A DNA stretch of 64,000 bases from NCBI GenBank assembly GCA_963746315.1, contig CAVVAR010000003.1, forward strand, positions 186,001 to 250,000, written 5' to 3'. The position numbers and the translations under genes were made by a program. Under the pieces are notes generated by a model. The model was not told where the DNA came from and ran no database searches. It was given only the letters and a program-made list of their open reading frames with translations. This document shows, piece by piece, positions 34,333-42,512 of the stretch; the stretch's first letter is position 1; every line of letters begins with the position of its first letter. The stretch is from Ga0077555 sp963746315 (GTDB lineage: Bacteria; Pseudomonadota; Alphaproteobacteria; Rhizobiales; Hyphomicrobiaceae).

Positions 34333-35027
34333 TTTGATCGTCTTCCTTGCGGAAAGCGCGATGAAGTGCGCAAGGCGCACTCCAACCCTCACCGGCAAGG
34401 CACGAAGCCCGATGACCGGCGCGCCTTGCGCGCAACAGGACACCTGGGCCGGCCTCAAGCCGGACACGAACGCAGACAGGAAGGGACGCTTGAACTTTTA
34501 CAGGGGCGGCTGGACTATACGGTCCGCCCTTAGTCGGGGCCGAAATGCGGGAAAAGCGACGCGCCAACCGACTGAAGACACTTGACACTCTGGCGAACAA
34601 CTACGCGCCATATCTCGTGCCTGACAGGCCTATGAATACTATGGGCTGTTTTCATGGCACAAGTCGTGTCGTGATATAGAAACCGATTGCAGTATTCCGT
34701 CGTTGCCTTTTGGCCACGTAACGATTCGTGGTTCGCTGTATGTTTTTGCGTAGTTTTGGGAACCCGAACGGGGTCCTTGACAGTTGCTCTCGAGCGAGCG
34801 TCCAGCTGCCTCTCAAACCCGACCAACATGCACCGCCAATAGCAATGAACGGCGGTCGCCTGCGCCATCGAGGACATGGTTTGCTTGCAGCTTCGCTCTC
34901 ACGCCGGGCGCAGACCGGATCATTGACAGGAAGTCGCACCACACCTTATCGTCCACTTGCTCGAGCCGCCGGCCTTGGCGGCTTTTTTCGTTCGCACCGC
35001 GGGTTTCGCACCCAGGGGTTAAAAGCC
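34333..35027. other. Divergent gcrA / argD intergenic region
   Basis: About 700 bp without a convincing gene. It is noticeably lower in GC around 34590-34760. On the plus strand it holds TTGACA boxes at 34777 and 34923; the second has TTATCG 17 bases later and could be the argD promoter. A terminator-like hairpin lies at 34965-34988. The argD frame stays open upstream across this stretch, with many arginine codons, but without a good start. Confidence 0.45.
34965..34988 (+). terminator. Intrinsic terminator or attenuator ahead of argD
   Basis: GCCGCC (34965-34970), a 6-base loop, GGCGGC (34977-34982) and then six T residues make a textbook Rho-independent terminator on the plus strand, 39 bp before the argD start. 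No gene ends upstream of it on this strand, so it terminates either an unannotated small transcript or the argD leader itself. Confidence 0.7.
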
Positions 35028-36269
35028 ATGTCTGCAACGTCGTCTTCGAACGTCACATCGTCTCACGCTTCGTCCTCGACCGGCCCCTCGCCGGCTGTCA
35101 TGTCCACCTACGGGCGACAGGATGTCGTGTTCGAGCGAGGCGAGGGCTCATGGCTCATCTCCACGGATGGCGACCGCTACCTCGACTTCACGAGCGGTAT
35201 CGCCGTGAACGCCTTGGGCCACTGTCATCCCAAGCTCGTCGCCGCGCTGACGGAGCAAGCCAACACGCTCTGGCACACGTCCAATCTGTATCGGGTCAAG
35301 AACCAGGAGCGCCTCGCCGAGCGCCTCGTCGCCGAGACGTTTGCCGACTGCGTCTTCTTCTGCAACTCCGGCGCCGAGGCCTGCGAGGGTGCAATTAAGG
35401 TCGCCCGCAAGTACCACGCAGCCGGCGGCCATCCCGAGCGCTATCGGATTATCACGTTCGAAGGTGCCTTCCACGGCCGCACCCTGGCGACACTGGCGGC
35501 TGGAGGTAACGCCAAGTACCTCGAGGGCTTTGGCCCCAAGGTCGAGGGTTTCGACCAGCTCACCGGCTACGATCTCGACGCTGTCGCCAAGGCGATCGTG
35601 CCCGAGACGGCCGCCATTATGATCGAGCCCGTGCAGATGGAAGGCGGCGTCCGTGTCGTCCCGGATGAGTTCCTCCGCGGTCTGCGGAAGCTGTGCGACG
35701 ACAACGGCCTTCTGCTGGTGCTCGACGAGGTGCAGTCCGGCATGGGCCGTTCGGGCAAGCTCTTCCACTACGAGTGGTCGGGCATCAAGCCGGACGTGAT
35801 GGCCATTGCCAAGGCGATCGGCGGCGGCTTCCCGCTCGGCGCGTTCCTCGCCACGAAGGAGGCCGCGCGCGGCATGGTGCCGGGTACACACGGCTCGACG
35901 TTCGGCGGCAATCCACTAGCGACCGCCGTGGGCAATGCCGTACTTGATGTCATGCTCGAGCCGGGTTTCCTGGAGGAGGTCAAGCAGAAGGGCCTGCGCC
36001 TGAAGCAGCTCATGGCCGCCATGAAGGACGAGCACGCCGACGCAGTCGAGGAGGTCCGTGGGGTGGGCCTCTTGGCCGGTGTGCGCTTGAAGGCCGAGTT
36101 CCCGGCCGGCGATGTCATGAAGGCGGCCACCGCCGAGAAGCTTCTGACGGTCTCCGCCGGCGACAACGTCATCCGTATGCTCCCCTCCCTGACCGTCAGC
36201 GAGGACGAGATGAAGGATGGCATCTCCCGGCTCTCACGCGCCATCTCCTCGCTGAAGAAGAAGGCATAA
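35028..36269 (+). CDS. argD: Acetylornithine aminotransferase ArgD
   Basis: The 413-residue class III aminotransferase has DFTSGIAVNALGHCHP, FCNSGAEACEGAIKVARK, LDEVQSGMGRSGKLF and IAKAIGGGFPLGAFLA (PLP lysine). HGSTFGGNPLA follows. These match ArgD, which makes N-acetylornithine in arginine synthesis and often also serves lysine synthesis. ATG 35028 has AGGGG upstream; MSTYGRQ at 35100 is an alternative closer to the usual ArgD start but has no ribosome site. It is 10 bp ahead of argF in an operon argD-argF-hslO. Confidence 0.94.
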   Translation: MSATSSSNVTSSHASSSTGPSPAVMSTYGRQDVVFERGEGSWLISTDGDRYLDFTSGIAVNALGHCHPKLVAALTEQANTLWHTSNLYRVKNQERLAERLVAETFADCVFFCNSGAEACEGAIKVARKYHAAGGHPERYRIITFEGAFHGRTLATLAAGGNAKYLEGFGPKVEGFDQLTGYDLDAVAKAIVPETAAIMIEPVQMEGGVRVVPDEFLRGLRKLCDDNGLLLVLDEVQSGMGRSGKLFHYEWSGIKPDVMAIAKAIGGGFPLGAFLATKEAARGMVPGTHGSTFGGNPLATAVGNAVLDVMLEPGFLEEVKQKGLRLKQLMAAMKDEHADAVEEVRGVGLLAGVRLKAEFPAGDVMKAATAEKLLTVSAGDNVIRMLPSLTVSEDEMKDGISRLSRAISSLKKKA

Positions 36270-36279
36270 GGCTCGTACC

Positions 36280-37242
36280 GTGCTGACCCGCTCGCAGCCC
36301 AAGGCAAACCGGACGCGCCAGAAGGCCGTCCGGCACTTCCTCGATCTCGATCAGATTCCCGCGGCGCAGCTGCGCCGGATTGTCGACATGGCGCATGCCA
36401 TGAAGAAGTCCGGCAAGCGCACGCCGAAAGAACTGCGTCCGAAAGGAATTTCGGACGCCGTCCTCGCCATGATCTTCGAGAAGCCATCCACCCGTACGCG
36501 CGTCTCGTTCGACATTGCCATGCGCCAGCTCGGCGGCCAGACGATTGCGCTGAACCATACCGATCTGCAGACGGGTCGCGGCGAGCCGGTCTCCGACACT
36601 GCCAAGGTGCTGTCGCGCTACGTCGATTGCATAATGCTCCGCGCCAACAAGCACGAGACGCTGCTGGACTACGCCGAGCACGCGAGCATCCCCGTCATCA
36701 ACGGTCTGACCGACCTGTCGCACCCATGCCAGGTTATCGCCGACATCGTGACGTTCGAGGAATCGAAGGGCCCGATCAAAGGCCGCAAGGTGGCCTGGGT
36801 GGGCGACGGTAACAACGTCGCGACATCCTGGATGCACGCCGCCGTCCGCTTCGGCTTCGAGCTTCGCCTCGCGTGCCCGCCACAGCTGAACCCCGAGGCC
36901 CGCGTCCTTCAGTGGGCACGGGCCGAGGGCGGCGATATTCTCCTGACGGATGAGGCTGACGAGGCCGTCAAAGCCGCCGACTGCGTCGTTACGGACACCT
37001 GGGTTTCTATGGGCCAGTCCGACGCAACACGCAGGAAGCAGCTCCTCTCTCCTTACGCGGTGGACGACGCATTGATGAAACGCGCCGCAAAGGGTGCGGT
37101 CTTCATGCACTGCCTTCCGGCCTACCGTGGCCACGAGGTTTCCGCGAGCGTCATCGACGGTCCCCAGTCCGTCGTCTTCGACGAGGCCGAGAACCGCTTG
37201 CACGCGCAAAAGGCCATTCTCGCTTGGTGCCTCGGGGTGTAG
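36280..37242 (+). CDS. argF: Ornithine carbamoyltransferase ArgF
   Basis: The 320-residue enzyme has the carbamoyl-phosphate motif EKPSTRTRVSF, the HPCQ box in LTDLSHPCQVIADI, the DTWVSMGQ (SMG) ornithine loop and FMHCLPAYRGHEV. It forms citrulline from ornithine and carbamoyl phosphate in the cytosol. It starts with GTG just 10 bp after argD, so the pair is co-transcribed. Length is normal. Confidence 0.96.
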   Translation: MLTRSQPKANRTRQKAVRHFLDLDQIPAAQLRRIVDMAHAMKKSGKRTPKELRPKGISDAVLAMIFEKPSTRTRVSFDIAMRQLGGQTIALNHTDLQTGRGEPVSDTAKVLSRYVDCIMLRANKHETLLDYAEHASIPVINGLTDLSHPCQVIADIVTFEESKGPIKGRKVAWVGDGNNVATSWMHAAVRFGFELRLACPPQLNPEARVLQWARAEGGDILLTDEADEAVKAADCVVTDTWVSMGQSDATRRKQLLSPYAVDDALMKRAAKGAVFMHCLPAYRGHEVSASVIDGPQSVVFDEAENRLHAQKAILAWCLGV

Positions 37243-37316
37243 GAGTCCGGGCCGCTCACGGGCCTGCTCAGTGCATGGCATCGTGATGCAGGCGCCAACG
37301 CTCTGAACGACGAGGC

Positions 37317-38315
37317 ATGCCCATGGTGGAAAGAGCTATCGAGCCGTCCAGGCTGGCGCGCGGCACCAGCGCCGACGATATCGTGCTGCCGTTCGGCACC
37401 GTGAAGTCTCGCGTGTCTGGGCGCATCGTCCGCCTCGGCCCCGCGGTCGACAGCGTCCTCGCTGCTCACGATTACCCGGATCTCGTCAGCGCTACGCTCG
37501 GCGAGGCCTTGGCGCTCACCGCGCTGCTCGGTCAGCCGCTGAAAGCCGGCGGTCGTCTCATTTTGCAGACCAAGACCGACGGCCCAGTGGGCTTCCTCGT
37601 CGTTCACTACGACGCGCCGGGCACCATGCGCGGCTATGCGAGTTTCGATCGCGACAGGATCGACACGCTGACCGCTAGTGAGAGCATGGTCGACCCAGGT
37701 GACCTGATCGGGAAGGGTCGCATGGCAATGACCATCGATCCCGGCGCCAACCTCTCGAGCCACCAAGGCATCGTCGCGCTGGACGGAGGATCGCTCAGTG
37801 ACGCCGCGCACGCCTACTTCCGCCAGTCTGAGCAGCTTCCGACGTTCATCCGCCTGGCCGTCGCACGCCAGATGGTTCCAGGGGCTGCATCCGCGACAAC
37901 TCCGTGGCGATGGCGCGCTGGCGGGCTCATTGTGCAACACGTACCAAGCCTCGGCGGCGATCCACGTCCCGACGAGACGCCGGAGGAGCGCGATGCCCGC
38001 CTGCACGGCGAGGACGACGACGACTGGCTCCGCGTGGCGACTTTGGCGTCCACAGTCGAGGGCCATGAGTTGATCGACCCGTCGCTGTCGCCCGAGCGCC
38101 TGCTACTGCGCCTGTTCCACGAGGAAGGCGTACGTGTCGCCGACGAGACCCCGGTCGCCGCGCGTTGCCGTTGCTCTCGCGAGCGCATCAGCGGCTTCCT
38201 TCGCGGCTTTCCGCCGGGAGATCTCGCCGACATGCGAGAGGCCGACGGCGCCATCACAGTCACATGCGAGTTCTGCTCCACCAAATACCGGTTCGAGGAC
38301 GGCAAGCTGGATTGA
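37317..38315 (+). CDS. hslO: Redox-regulated chaperone Hsp33
   Basis: The 332-residue protein has the Hsp33 N-terminal fold (ALTALLGQPLKAGGRLILQT, YDAPGTMRGYA). The C-terminal zinc-binding switch is present: CRCSRERISGF and TCEFCSTKYRF, i.e. CxC and CxxC. Oxidation of these four cysteines releases zinc and activates holdase activity during oxidative stress. Position downstream of argD-argF is a typical Rhizobiales arrangement. The start may be ATG 37317 or the Met two codons on. Confidence 0.95.
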   Translation: MPMVERAIEPSRLARGTSADDIVLPFGTVKSRVSGRIVRLGPAVDSVLAAHDYPDLVSATLGEALALTALLGQPLKAGGRLILQTKTDGPVGFLVVHYDAPGTMRGYASFDRDRIDTLTASESMVDPGDLIGKGRMAMTIDPGANLSSHQGIVALDGGSLSDAAHAYFRQSEQLPTFIRLAVARQMVPGAASATTPWRWRAGGLIVQHVPSLGGDPRPDETPEERDARLHGEDDDDWLRVATLASTVEGHELIDPSLSPERLLLRLFHEEGVRVADETPVAARCRCSRERISGFLRGFPPGDLADMREADGAITVTCEFCSTKYRFEDGKLD

Positions 38316-38348
38316 CGGGACGACGCCTGAAACGCCGCCCCCGTCGTC

Positions 38349-39755
38349 TCAGTCGGCGACCGGAATGATCTTGCCCGGATTGAGAATGCCCAGCGGATCG
38401 AGGGCTTGCTTGATCGCCCGCATCGGCTGCAGCGCCGCGCCATGCTCCGCGATCAGGTATTTTCTCTTGCCCTGGCCAACCCCATGCTCCCCCGTGCAAG
38501 TGCCATCCATCCGCACCGCTCGCTCGGACAACCGTTTGAGGAAGATCTCGATCGCCTCCATCTCTTTCGGGTTGCTCGTATCGACCATCGGTTGAGTATG
38601 GAAGTTGCCGTCTCCGACGTGCCCGACAATTCCCGCCGGCACCCCCATTGCCTTGATGTCGGCTTGCGTCTCCATGATGCACTCGGTCAACCGAGAGATG
38701 GGCACACACACGTCGGTGGCGATCGAGTCACGCCCCGGATAGAGGGTGCGCATGGCCCAATACGCCTCGTGACGCGCCTTCCAGAGCCGACGCCGGTCCT
38801 CCTCGCGCCCCGCCCATTCGAAACCGGTCGCCCCTTCGGCCTCAGCGATCTCCTTGAACCGGGCGATCTGCTCGTCGACGGCCGCCTCCGTTCCATGGAA
38901 CTCGAGGAACAGCATCGGGCTCTCGCGCAAGCCGAGGTTCGAATGCTTGTTGAGCGCTGCGACCTGCACCTCGTCGATCAACTCAGACCGCGCCAACCCG
39001 AGATTGAGCTGAATGGCCTGGATCACCGAGTTCACGGCGCCGTCCAGTCTCTCGAAAGAGCAAACGGCAGACAGGATCTTCTCCGGGATGCCGTAGAGCC
39101 TGACCGTCAGCTCGGTCATGATGCCGAGCGTGCCCTCCGAGCCGACGAGCAGCTTCGTCAGGTCGTAACCCGCCGACGACTTGCGAGCGCGCCGCGCCGT
39201 GCGGATGATGCTGCCGTCGGCCATCACAGCAGTCACGTTGAGAACGTTGTCGCGCATCGTGCCGTAGCGCACCGCGGTCGTACCGGAGGCTCGCGTCGCC
39301 GCCATGCCACCGATCGTCGCTTCCTCGGCACCAGGATCGACGGGAAAGAAGAGCCCCATGTCCCTGAGATAATCGTTGAGCTTCTTGCGCGAGACACCCG
39401 CTTGAACGACGCAATCGAGATCGCTGTCGTTGACCACCAGGATCTCGTCCATCCGAGACAAATCGATCGAAATGCCACCCTCTGGCGCATTGAGGTGCCC
39501 TTCGAGAGAAGTGCCCGCACCGAACGGGATGATCGGCACCCGGTGCGCCGCCGCGATCTGGACGATCTCCTGGACCTCCTCGGTCGCCATCGGCCACACC
39601 ACGGCATCAGGCGGCTGGTTTGGCAGCCAAGTCAGCGTATGGCCGTGCTGACGGCGGATAGCCTCGCCTGTTTGCACACGATCACCGAAACGCTGCCGCA
39701 AGATCGCTATCGCCGTTGCGATCTCGCCCTTGGCGCGGTTTTCCTCAGCGTTCAT
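38349..39755 (-). CDS. FAD-linked 2-hydroxyacid dehydrogenase (GlcD/D-lactate dehydrogenase type)
   Basis: The 468-residue protein has a VAO-type FAD domain: IIPFGAGTSLEGHLNAPEGG, then FPVDPGAEEATIGGMAATRASG and VRYGTMRDNVL. The C-terminal cap has GHVGDGNFHTQPM and the CTGEHGVGQGKR motif (HGxG, metal and substrate binding). This fits cytochrome-type D-lactate dehydrogenase or the glycolate oxidase GlcD subunit; without glcE and glcF nearby, D-lactate is more likely. The frame continues to 39866. GGAGG lies ahead of both ATG 39761 and ATG 39755; I took the latter on spacing. Confidence 0.9.
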   Translation of the reverse strand: MNAEENRAKGEIATAIAILRQRFGDRVQTGEAIRRQHGHTLTWLPNQPPDAVVWPMATEEVQEIVQIAAAHRVPIIPFGAGTSLEGHLNAPEGGISIDLSRMDEILVVNDSDLDCVVQAGVSRKKLNDYLRDMGLFFPVDPGAEEATIGGMAATRASGTTAVRYGTMRDNVLNVTAVMADGSIIRTARRARKSSAGYDLTKLLVGSEGTLGIMTELTVRLYGIPEKILSAVCSFERLDGAVNSVIQAIQLNLGLARSELIDEVQVAALNKHSNLGLRESPMLFLEFHGTEAAVDEQIARFKEIAEAEGATGFEWAGREEDRRRLWKARHEAYWAMRTLYPGRDSIATDVCVPISRLTECIMETQADIKAMGVPAGIVGHVGDGNFHTQPMVDTSNPKEMEAIEIFLKRLSERAVRMDGTCTGEHGVGQGKRKYLIAEHGAALQPMRAIKQALDPLGILNPGKIIPVAD

Positions 39756-39945
39756 GCCCATAGGGCCTCCCGACTTGTAGACTTGTTGCGTATCACACGT
39801 GCAGAGCAGAAGCGTGGCAGTTCTGCCACGCAAATCGGGCGCAACTCCGTGGAACTGCCGCGGCAATAGCCTTTTTTTCGGCGGCTGGATAGGTTAACCG
39901 CCGACGATCATCCGGGGCATCGTCAGTAACCACTGGGAGTACAAG

Positions 39946-41229
39946 ATGTACGGGAGGCTGCTTGCGCTGGCCCTCGCGCTCGTCGCGATGGTACCGGCCA
40001 CTGCCGCGTTGGCACAAGTCGAGGTCACACTGGGTGAGGAGAAGGCACGCCGCGTCCTCAGTGAGGTCGATCGGCTCGACGCTCGGGGCATTCCGGGCAA
40101 ATTCCGCGGCATTCGCGTCTATGCCCTGGACGGCACCGCTGTCGACATCGCCAAAATCGATGTGCTCTATAGCGATGGCACGAAGTTCACCGAGGATCGT
40201 GGCCGCCCGATAAGGCTCGACGAGCGTGACGTCCGCACGCGCATCCTCGGTCCGAGAGACGGCAACGGGCCCGAGAAGTTCATCGACGAGATCGTGCTCT
40301 ACTATAAGACGGCACCCGGCGAGGCTCGCCAAGCTCCAATTCGGGTTGTCGGCGTGACCAGTAAATCCGGCGCACGCGCAATCCGTCCGCCTAGCTCGGC
40401 CACTCCCGCAACCATCCCTTCCCGCCCCACGTCGCCGACACCTGTGTCGGCCGCCCCCGGCACAATAACGGCCGGCGGAGACGTGTTGTTCGGTGTCCAG
40501 TACGTCGGTTTCGGCATCGATCGCGACGTCATCAAGATCGGTCGAAACTTCGGCAAGTTCGACAAGATTCGCCTCCGCGTCTTGGACAACGATGTTTTCA
40601 TCAACGAGATGCGCGTGGTCTACACCAACGGTGAGCCCGACGTGCTTGCCGTTTCGTCGAATGTCCCAGCCAATTCCCGAACCAAGTGGTTCAAGCTCAA
40701 CGGCGACCGCTTCATCAATGAAATCCAGCTCGTCTACAAGAGCCGCCCCGGATTCCGGGGTCGGGCTCGCGTCGAGGTCTACGGCGAGTTCGCCGAGGGT
40801 TGGTTTGCACGCCCCAAGACCTCCGATAGCGGCGAAATCGTCGGCGAGGGTGAGGCGTTCAAGTACGGCGGCAATCGCGGTTGGCTGTATCTCGGTGGGC
40901 AGCAGCCGAAGTTCTTCTCGGTCAGCCTGAAGCGGGGCATCGGGTACGAGACGGACACCATCTCTGTTGCCCGCAACTGGGGCTTCAATCGCATGCGTCT
41001 CGACGTGAAGGATCGTGCGATCACCTTGAACCGGGTGACGGTCGTCTACGGCGACGGCACCACGGACGCGATCCCAGTCGGCGAGAAGGTCGAGGGCGGC
41101 AGCTCCTTCGGTCCCGTTCAACTCAAGCGCAAGCCGATCAGCGAGATCCAGGTTCGCTATCGCTCGCGCGTGTTCGACAAGAGCGCAACCGGCAAGGCGC
41201 AGGCCTTTGTCGAGTTCTGGGCTCAGTAG
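39946..41229 (+). CDS. Exported protein with three tandem DUF2541-like repeats
   Basis: The 427-residue product has a signal peptide (MYGRLLALALALVAMVPATAALAQ) and then three copies of a beta-rich unit of about 100 residues. Unit 1 spans about 35-125, unit 2 about 180-285, unit 3 about 300-427. Shared features are a G-x-x-R-D/T-x-I-x-V-x-R-N-x-G start, a F-x-x-I/M-R-L-x-V strand, V-x-Y-x-x-G-x and a closing I-x-E-I-x-L-x-Y-K/R. Unit 2 (GFGIDRDVIKIGRNFGKF) looks like DUF2541 (E. coli YaaX). A Pro/Ser/Thr linker separates units 1 and 2. Function unknown; probably periplasmic. Confidence 0.78.
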   Translation: MYGRLLALALALVAMVPATAALAQVEVTLGEEKARRVLSEVDRLDARGIPGKFRGIRVYALDGTAVDIAKIDVLYSDGTKFTEDRGRPIRLDERDVRTRILGPRDGNGPEKFIDEIVLYYKTAPGEARQAPIRVVGVTSKSGARAIRPPSSATPATIPSRPTSPTPVSAAPGTITAGGDVLFGVQYVGFGIDRDVIKIGRNFGKFDKIRLRVLDNDVFINEMRVVYTNGEPDVLAVSSNVPANSRTKWFKLNGDRFINEIQLVYKSRPGFRGRARVEVYGEFAEGWFARPKTSDSGEIVGEGEAFKYGGNRGWLYLGGQQPKFFSVSLKRGIGYETDTISVARNWGFNRMRLDVKDRAITLNRVTVVYGDGTTDAIPVGEKVEGGSSFGPVQLKRKPISEIQVRYRSRVFDKSATGKAQAFVEFWAQ

Positions 41230-41278
41230 AGAAGCCCGTCGAACCGACACCCGCTCGCGGGACATGAAAACGTTCTCA

Positions 41279-41306
41279 AGGGGCGCCACGAGCTGGCGCC
41301 CCTTTT
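41279..41306 (+). terminator. Rho-independent terminator after the triple-repeat gene
   Basis: AGGGGCGCCA, a 5-base loop, TGGCGCCCC and then TTTTGCTTTTG: a strong GC stem with a T-rich tail, 50 bp after the stop of the exported protein gene. Confidence 0.9.
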
Positions 41307-41377
41307 GCTTTTGTTTCGGGGGATCGTAGCCGGTGTCAGATCGCGCCCACAGACACGTAAGCGCGAATTCTAAGACC

Positions 41378-42481
41378 TCACGGCCGCCGGGCAGCCTGTG
41401 CATCGTCGACGAGGGTGAACTGCAACAGAAGATTGCGTTGCAGAAGCGTGTTGAAATTGTTGTCGGAGATGATCGTCAGCACGGTTTCGCCTCTACGCCC
41501 CCGATGCGCGGCGATCCCTTCCATATTGTCGATTGTGCTGGACAGATCTGCCTCCAGCAGGATCTCCCCGTCGAGCGAGGCCCCCGGCTTGATCGCAGTC
41601 GCAGCCAGGCGCCGGATCCGCATCTTCACGCCCTCGGTCCAGCGAAATCGACGCTCGAGTACGATCAGCGTGCCATCCCAAAGCGAGACGGCATCCGTGA
41701 TGTCGAACCCACCATGATCGGCAAGCGTCAGCCGGTGCGCGACATTCTTGATCCAGATCCAACCAGTATGCTGGGTGCTCGGCCCCGGATATCGCTCGGA
41801 GAATGCCACGACACTACCCTTGAGCGGCCCTCCTTTGAGAGCCGCGACCGCTTCGAACCCACTGTTTCGACGCATCCGTCGGGTTTCCGGGGGCAGCCGC
41901 AGATAGCGAAGCGGCGCCTGCAGAGCGCCATCGATGACAGGAAACACCCCGATGCGGTGGTTTCTCTCGAAGCCGATCAGCACCATGCCCCGCGCGATGC
42001 TGCCTTCGAGGGGCGACAACGCCTCCGCATCGAGATCGCGCTTCCTCTCGATTTTCCGGCCTTTTAGGGCCCGGATAGGCCCCATGCTCACTTTCGACAG
42101 GCCAACCGGAGCGTCGTCGAGATACGTGATCTCAGCGGAAAGCCATGTGCCTTCATCCGACACCGCCAGCAGTCGCCGCCCGTCTTCATCGACCGTCAAT
42201 CCAGATAGACCGCCAAACGACCCGGTACTCGAGGACAGCACCAAGCCGCCCCGAAACTCCAGCTTTCCGAACCGACGGATGCCTGGATTGGCTCTTTGGA
42301 AGTGTGTGATCGCCCGCGCTTGGACTTCAATCGGGTGCGTCTCGGACGGGATTGAAGGGCGCGACGACTCGGACGCTGCCGGTCCAGACAGCGCTAGCGC
42401 CGTAGCCGCGACAAATGTGGCGCGCCCCAACCAAGCCCCAGCGCGAGCCGAGCGGCAAGGAATGTCCAAAGAATCCAGCAA
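41378..42481 (-). CDS. Exported phytase-like esterase domain protein
   Basis: The 367-residue protein has an N-terminal signal (ATFVAATALALSGPAASE) and a beta-propeller-like domain of the phytase-like esterase family. Blocks include FGGLSGLTVDEDGRRLLAVSD, RDLDAEALSPLEG, FEAVAALKGGPLKGSVVAFSE and NMEGIAAHRGRRGETVLTIISD. The family is named for sequence resemblance; actual activity is mostly untested. It is 31 bp upstream of where cobT ends and on the same strand, but their link is probably only positional. Confidence 0.86.
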   Translation of the reverse strand: MLDSLDIPCRSARAGAWLGRATFVAATALALSGPAASESSRPSIPSETHPIEVQARAITHFQRANPGIRRFGKLEFRGGLVLSSSTGSFGGLSGLTVDEDGRRLLAVSDEGTWLSAEITYLDDAPVGLSKVSMGPIRALKGRKIERKRDLDAEALSPLEGSIARGMVLIGFERNHRIGVFPVIDGALQAPLRYLRLPPETRRMRRNSGFEAVAALKGGPLKGSVVAFSERYPGPSTQHTGWIWIKNVAHRLTLADHGGFDITDAVSLWDGTLIVLERRFRWTEGVKMRIRRLAATAIKPGASLDGEILLEADLSSTIDNMEGIAAHRGRRGETVLTIISDNNFNTLLQRNLLLQFTLVDDAQAARRP

Positions 42482-42512
42482 CGGGGCGCCCCACCTCTAT
42501 AGTGCTGCGGGA

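Noticed and set aside
34728..35027. Extension of argD to 34728
   Set aside because: It would translate through a terminator and lacks a ribosome site; the added residues do not resemble ArgD.
38406..39869. Plus-strand 487-residue frame opposite the FAD dehydrogenase
   Set aside because: Shadow of a well-supported minus-strand enzyme; no motif of its own.
39793..41403. Minus-strand 536-residue frame opposite the triple-repeat protein
   Set aside because: Plus strand has a signal peptide, repeats and terminator; the minus frame has none and a shadow-like composition.
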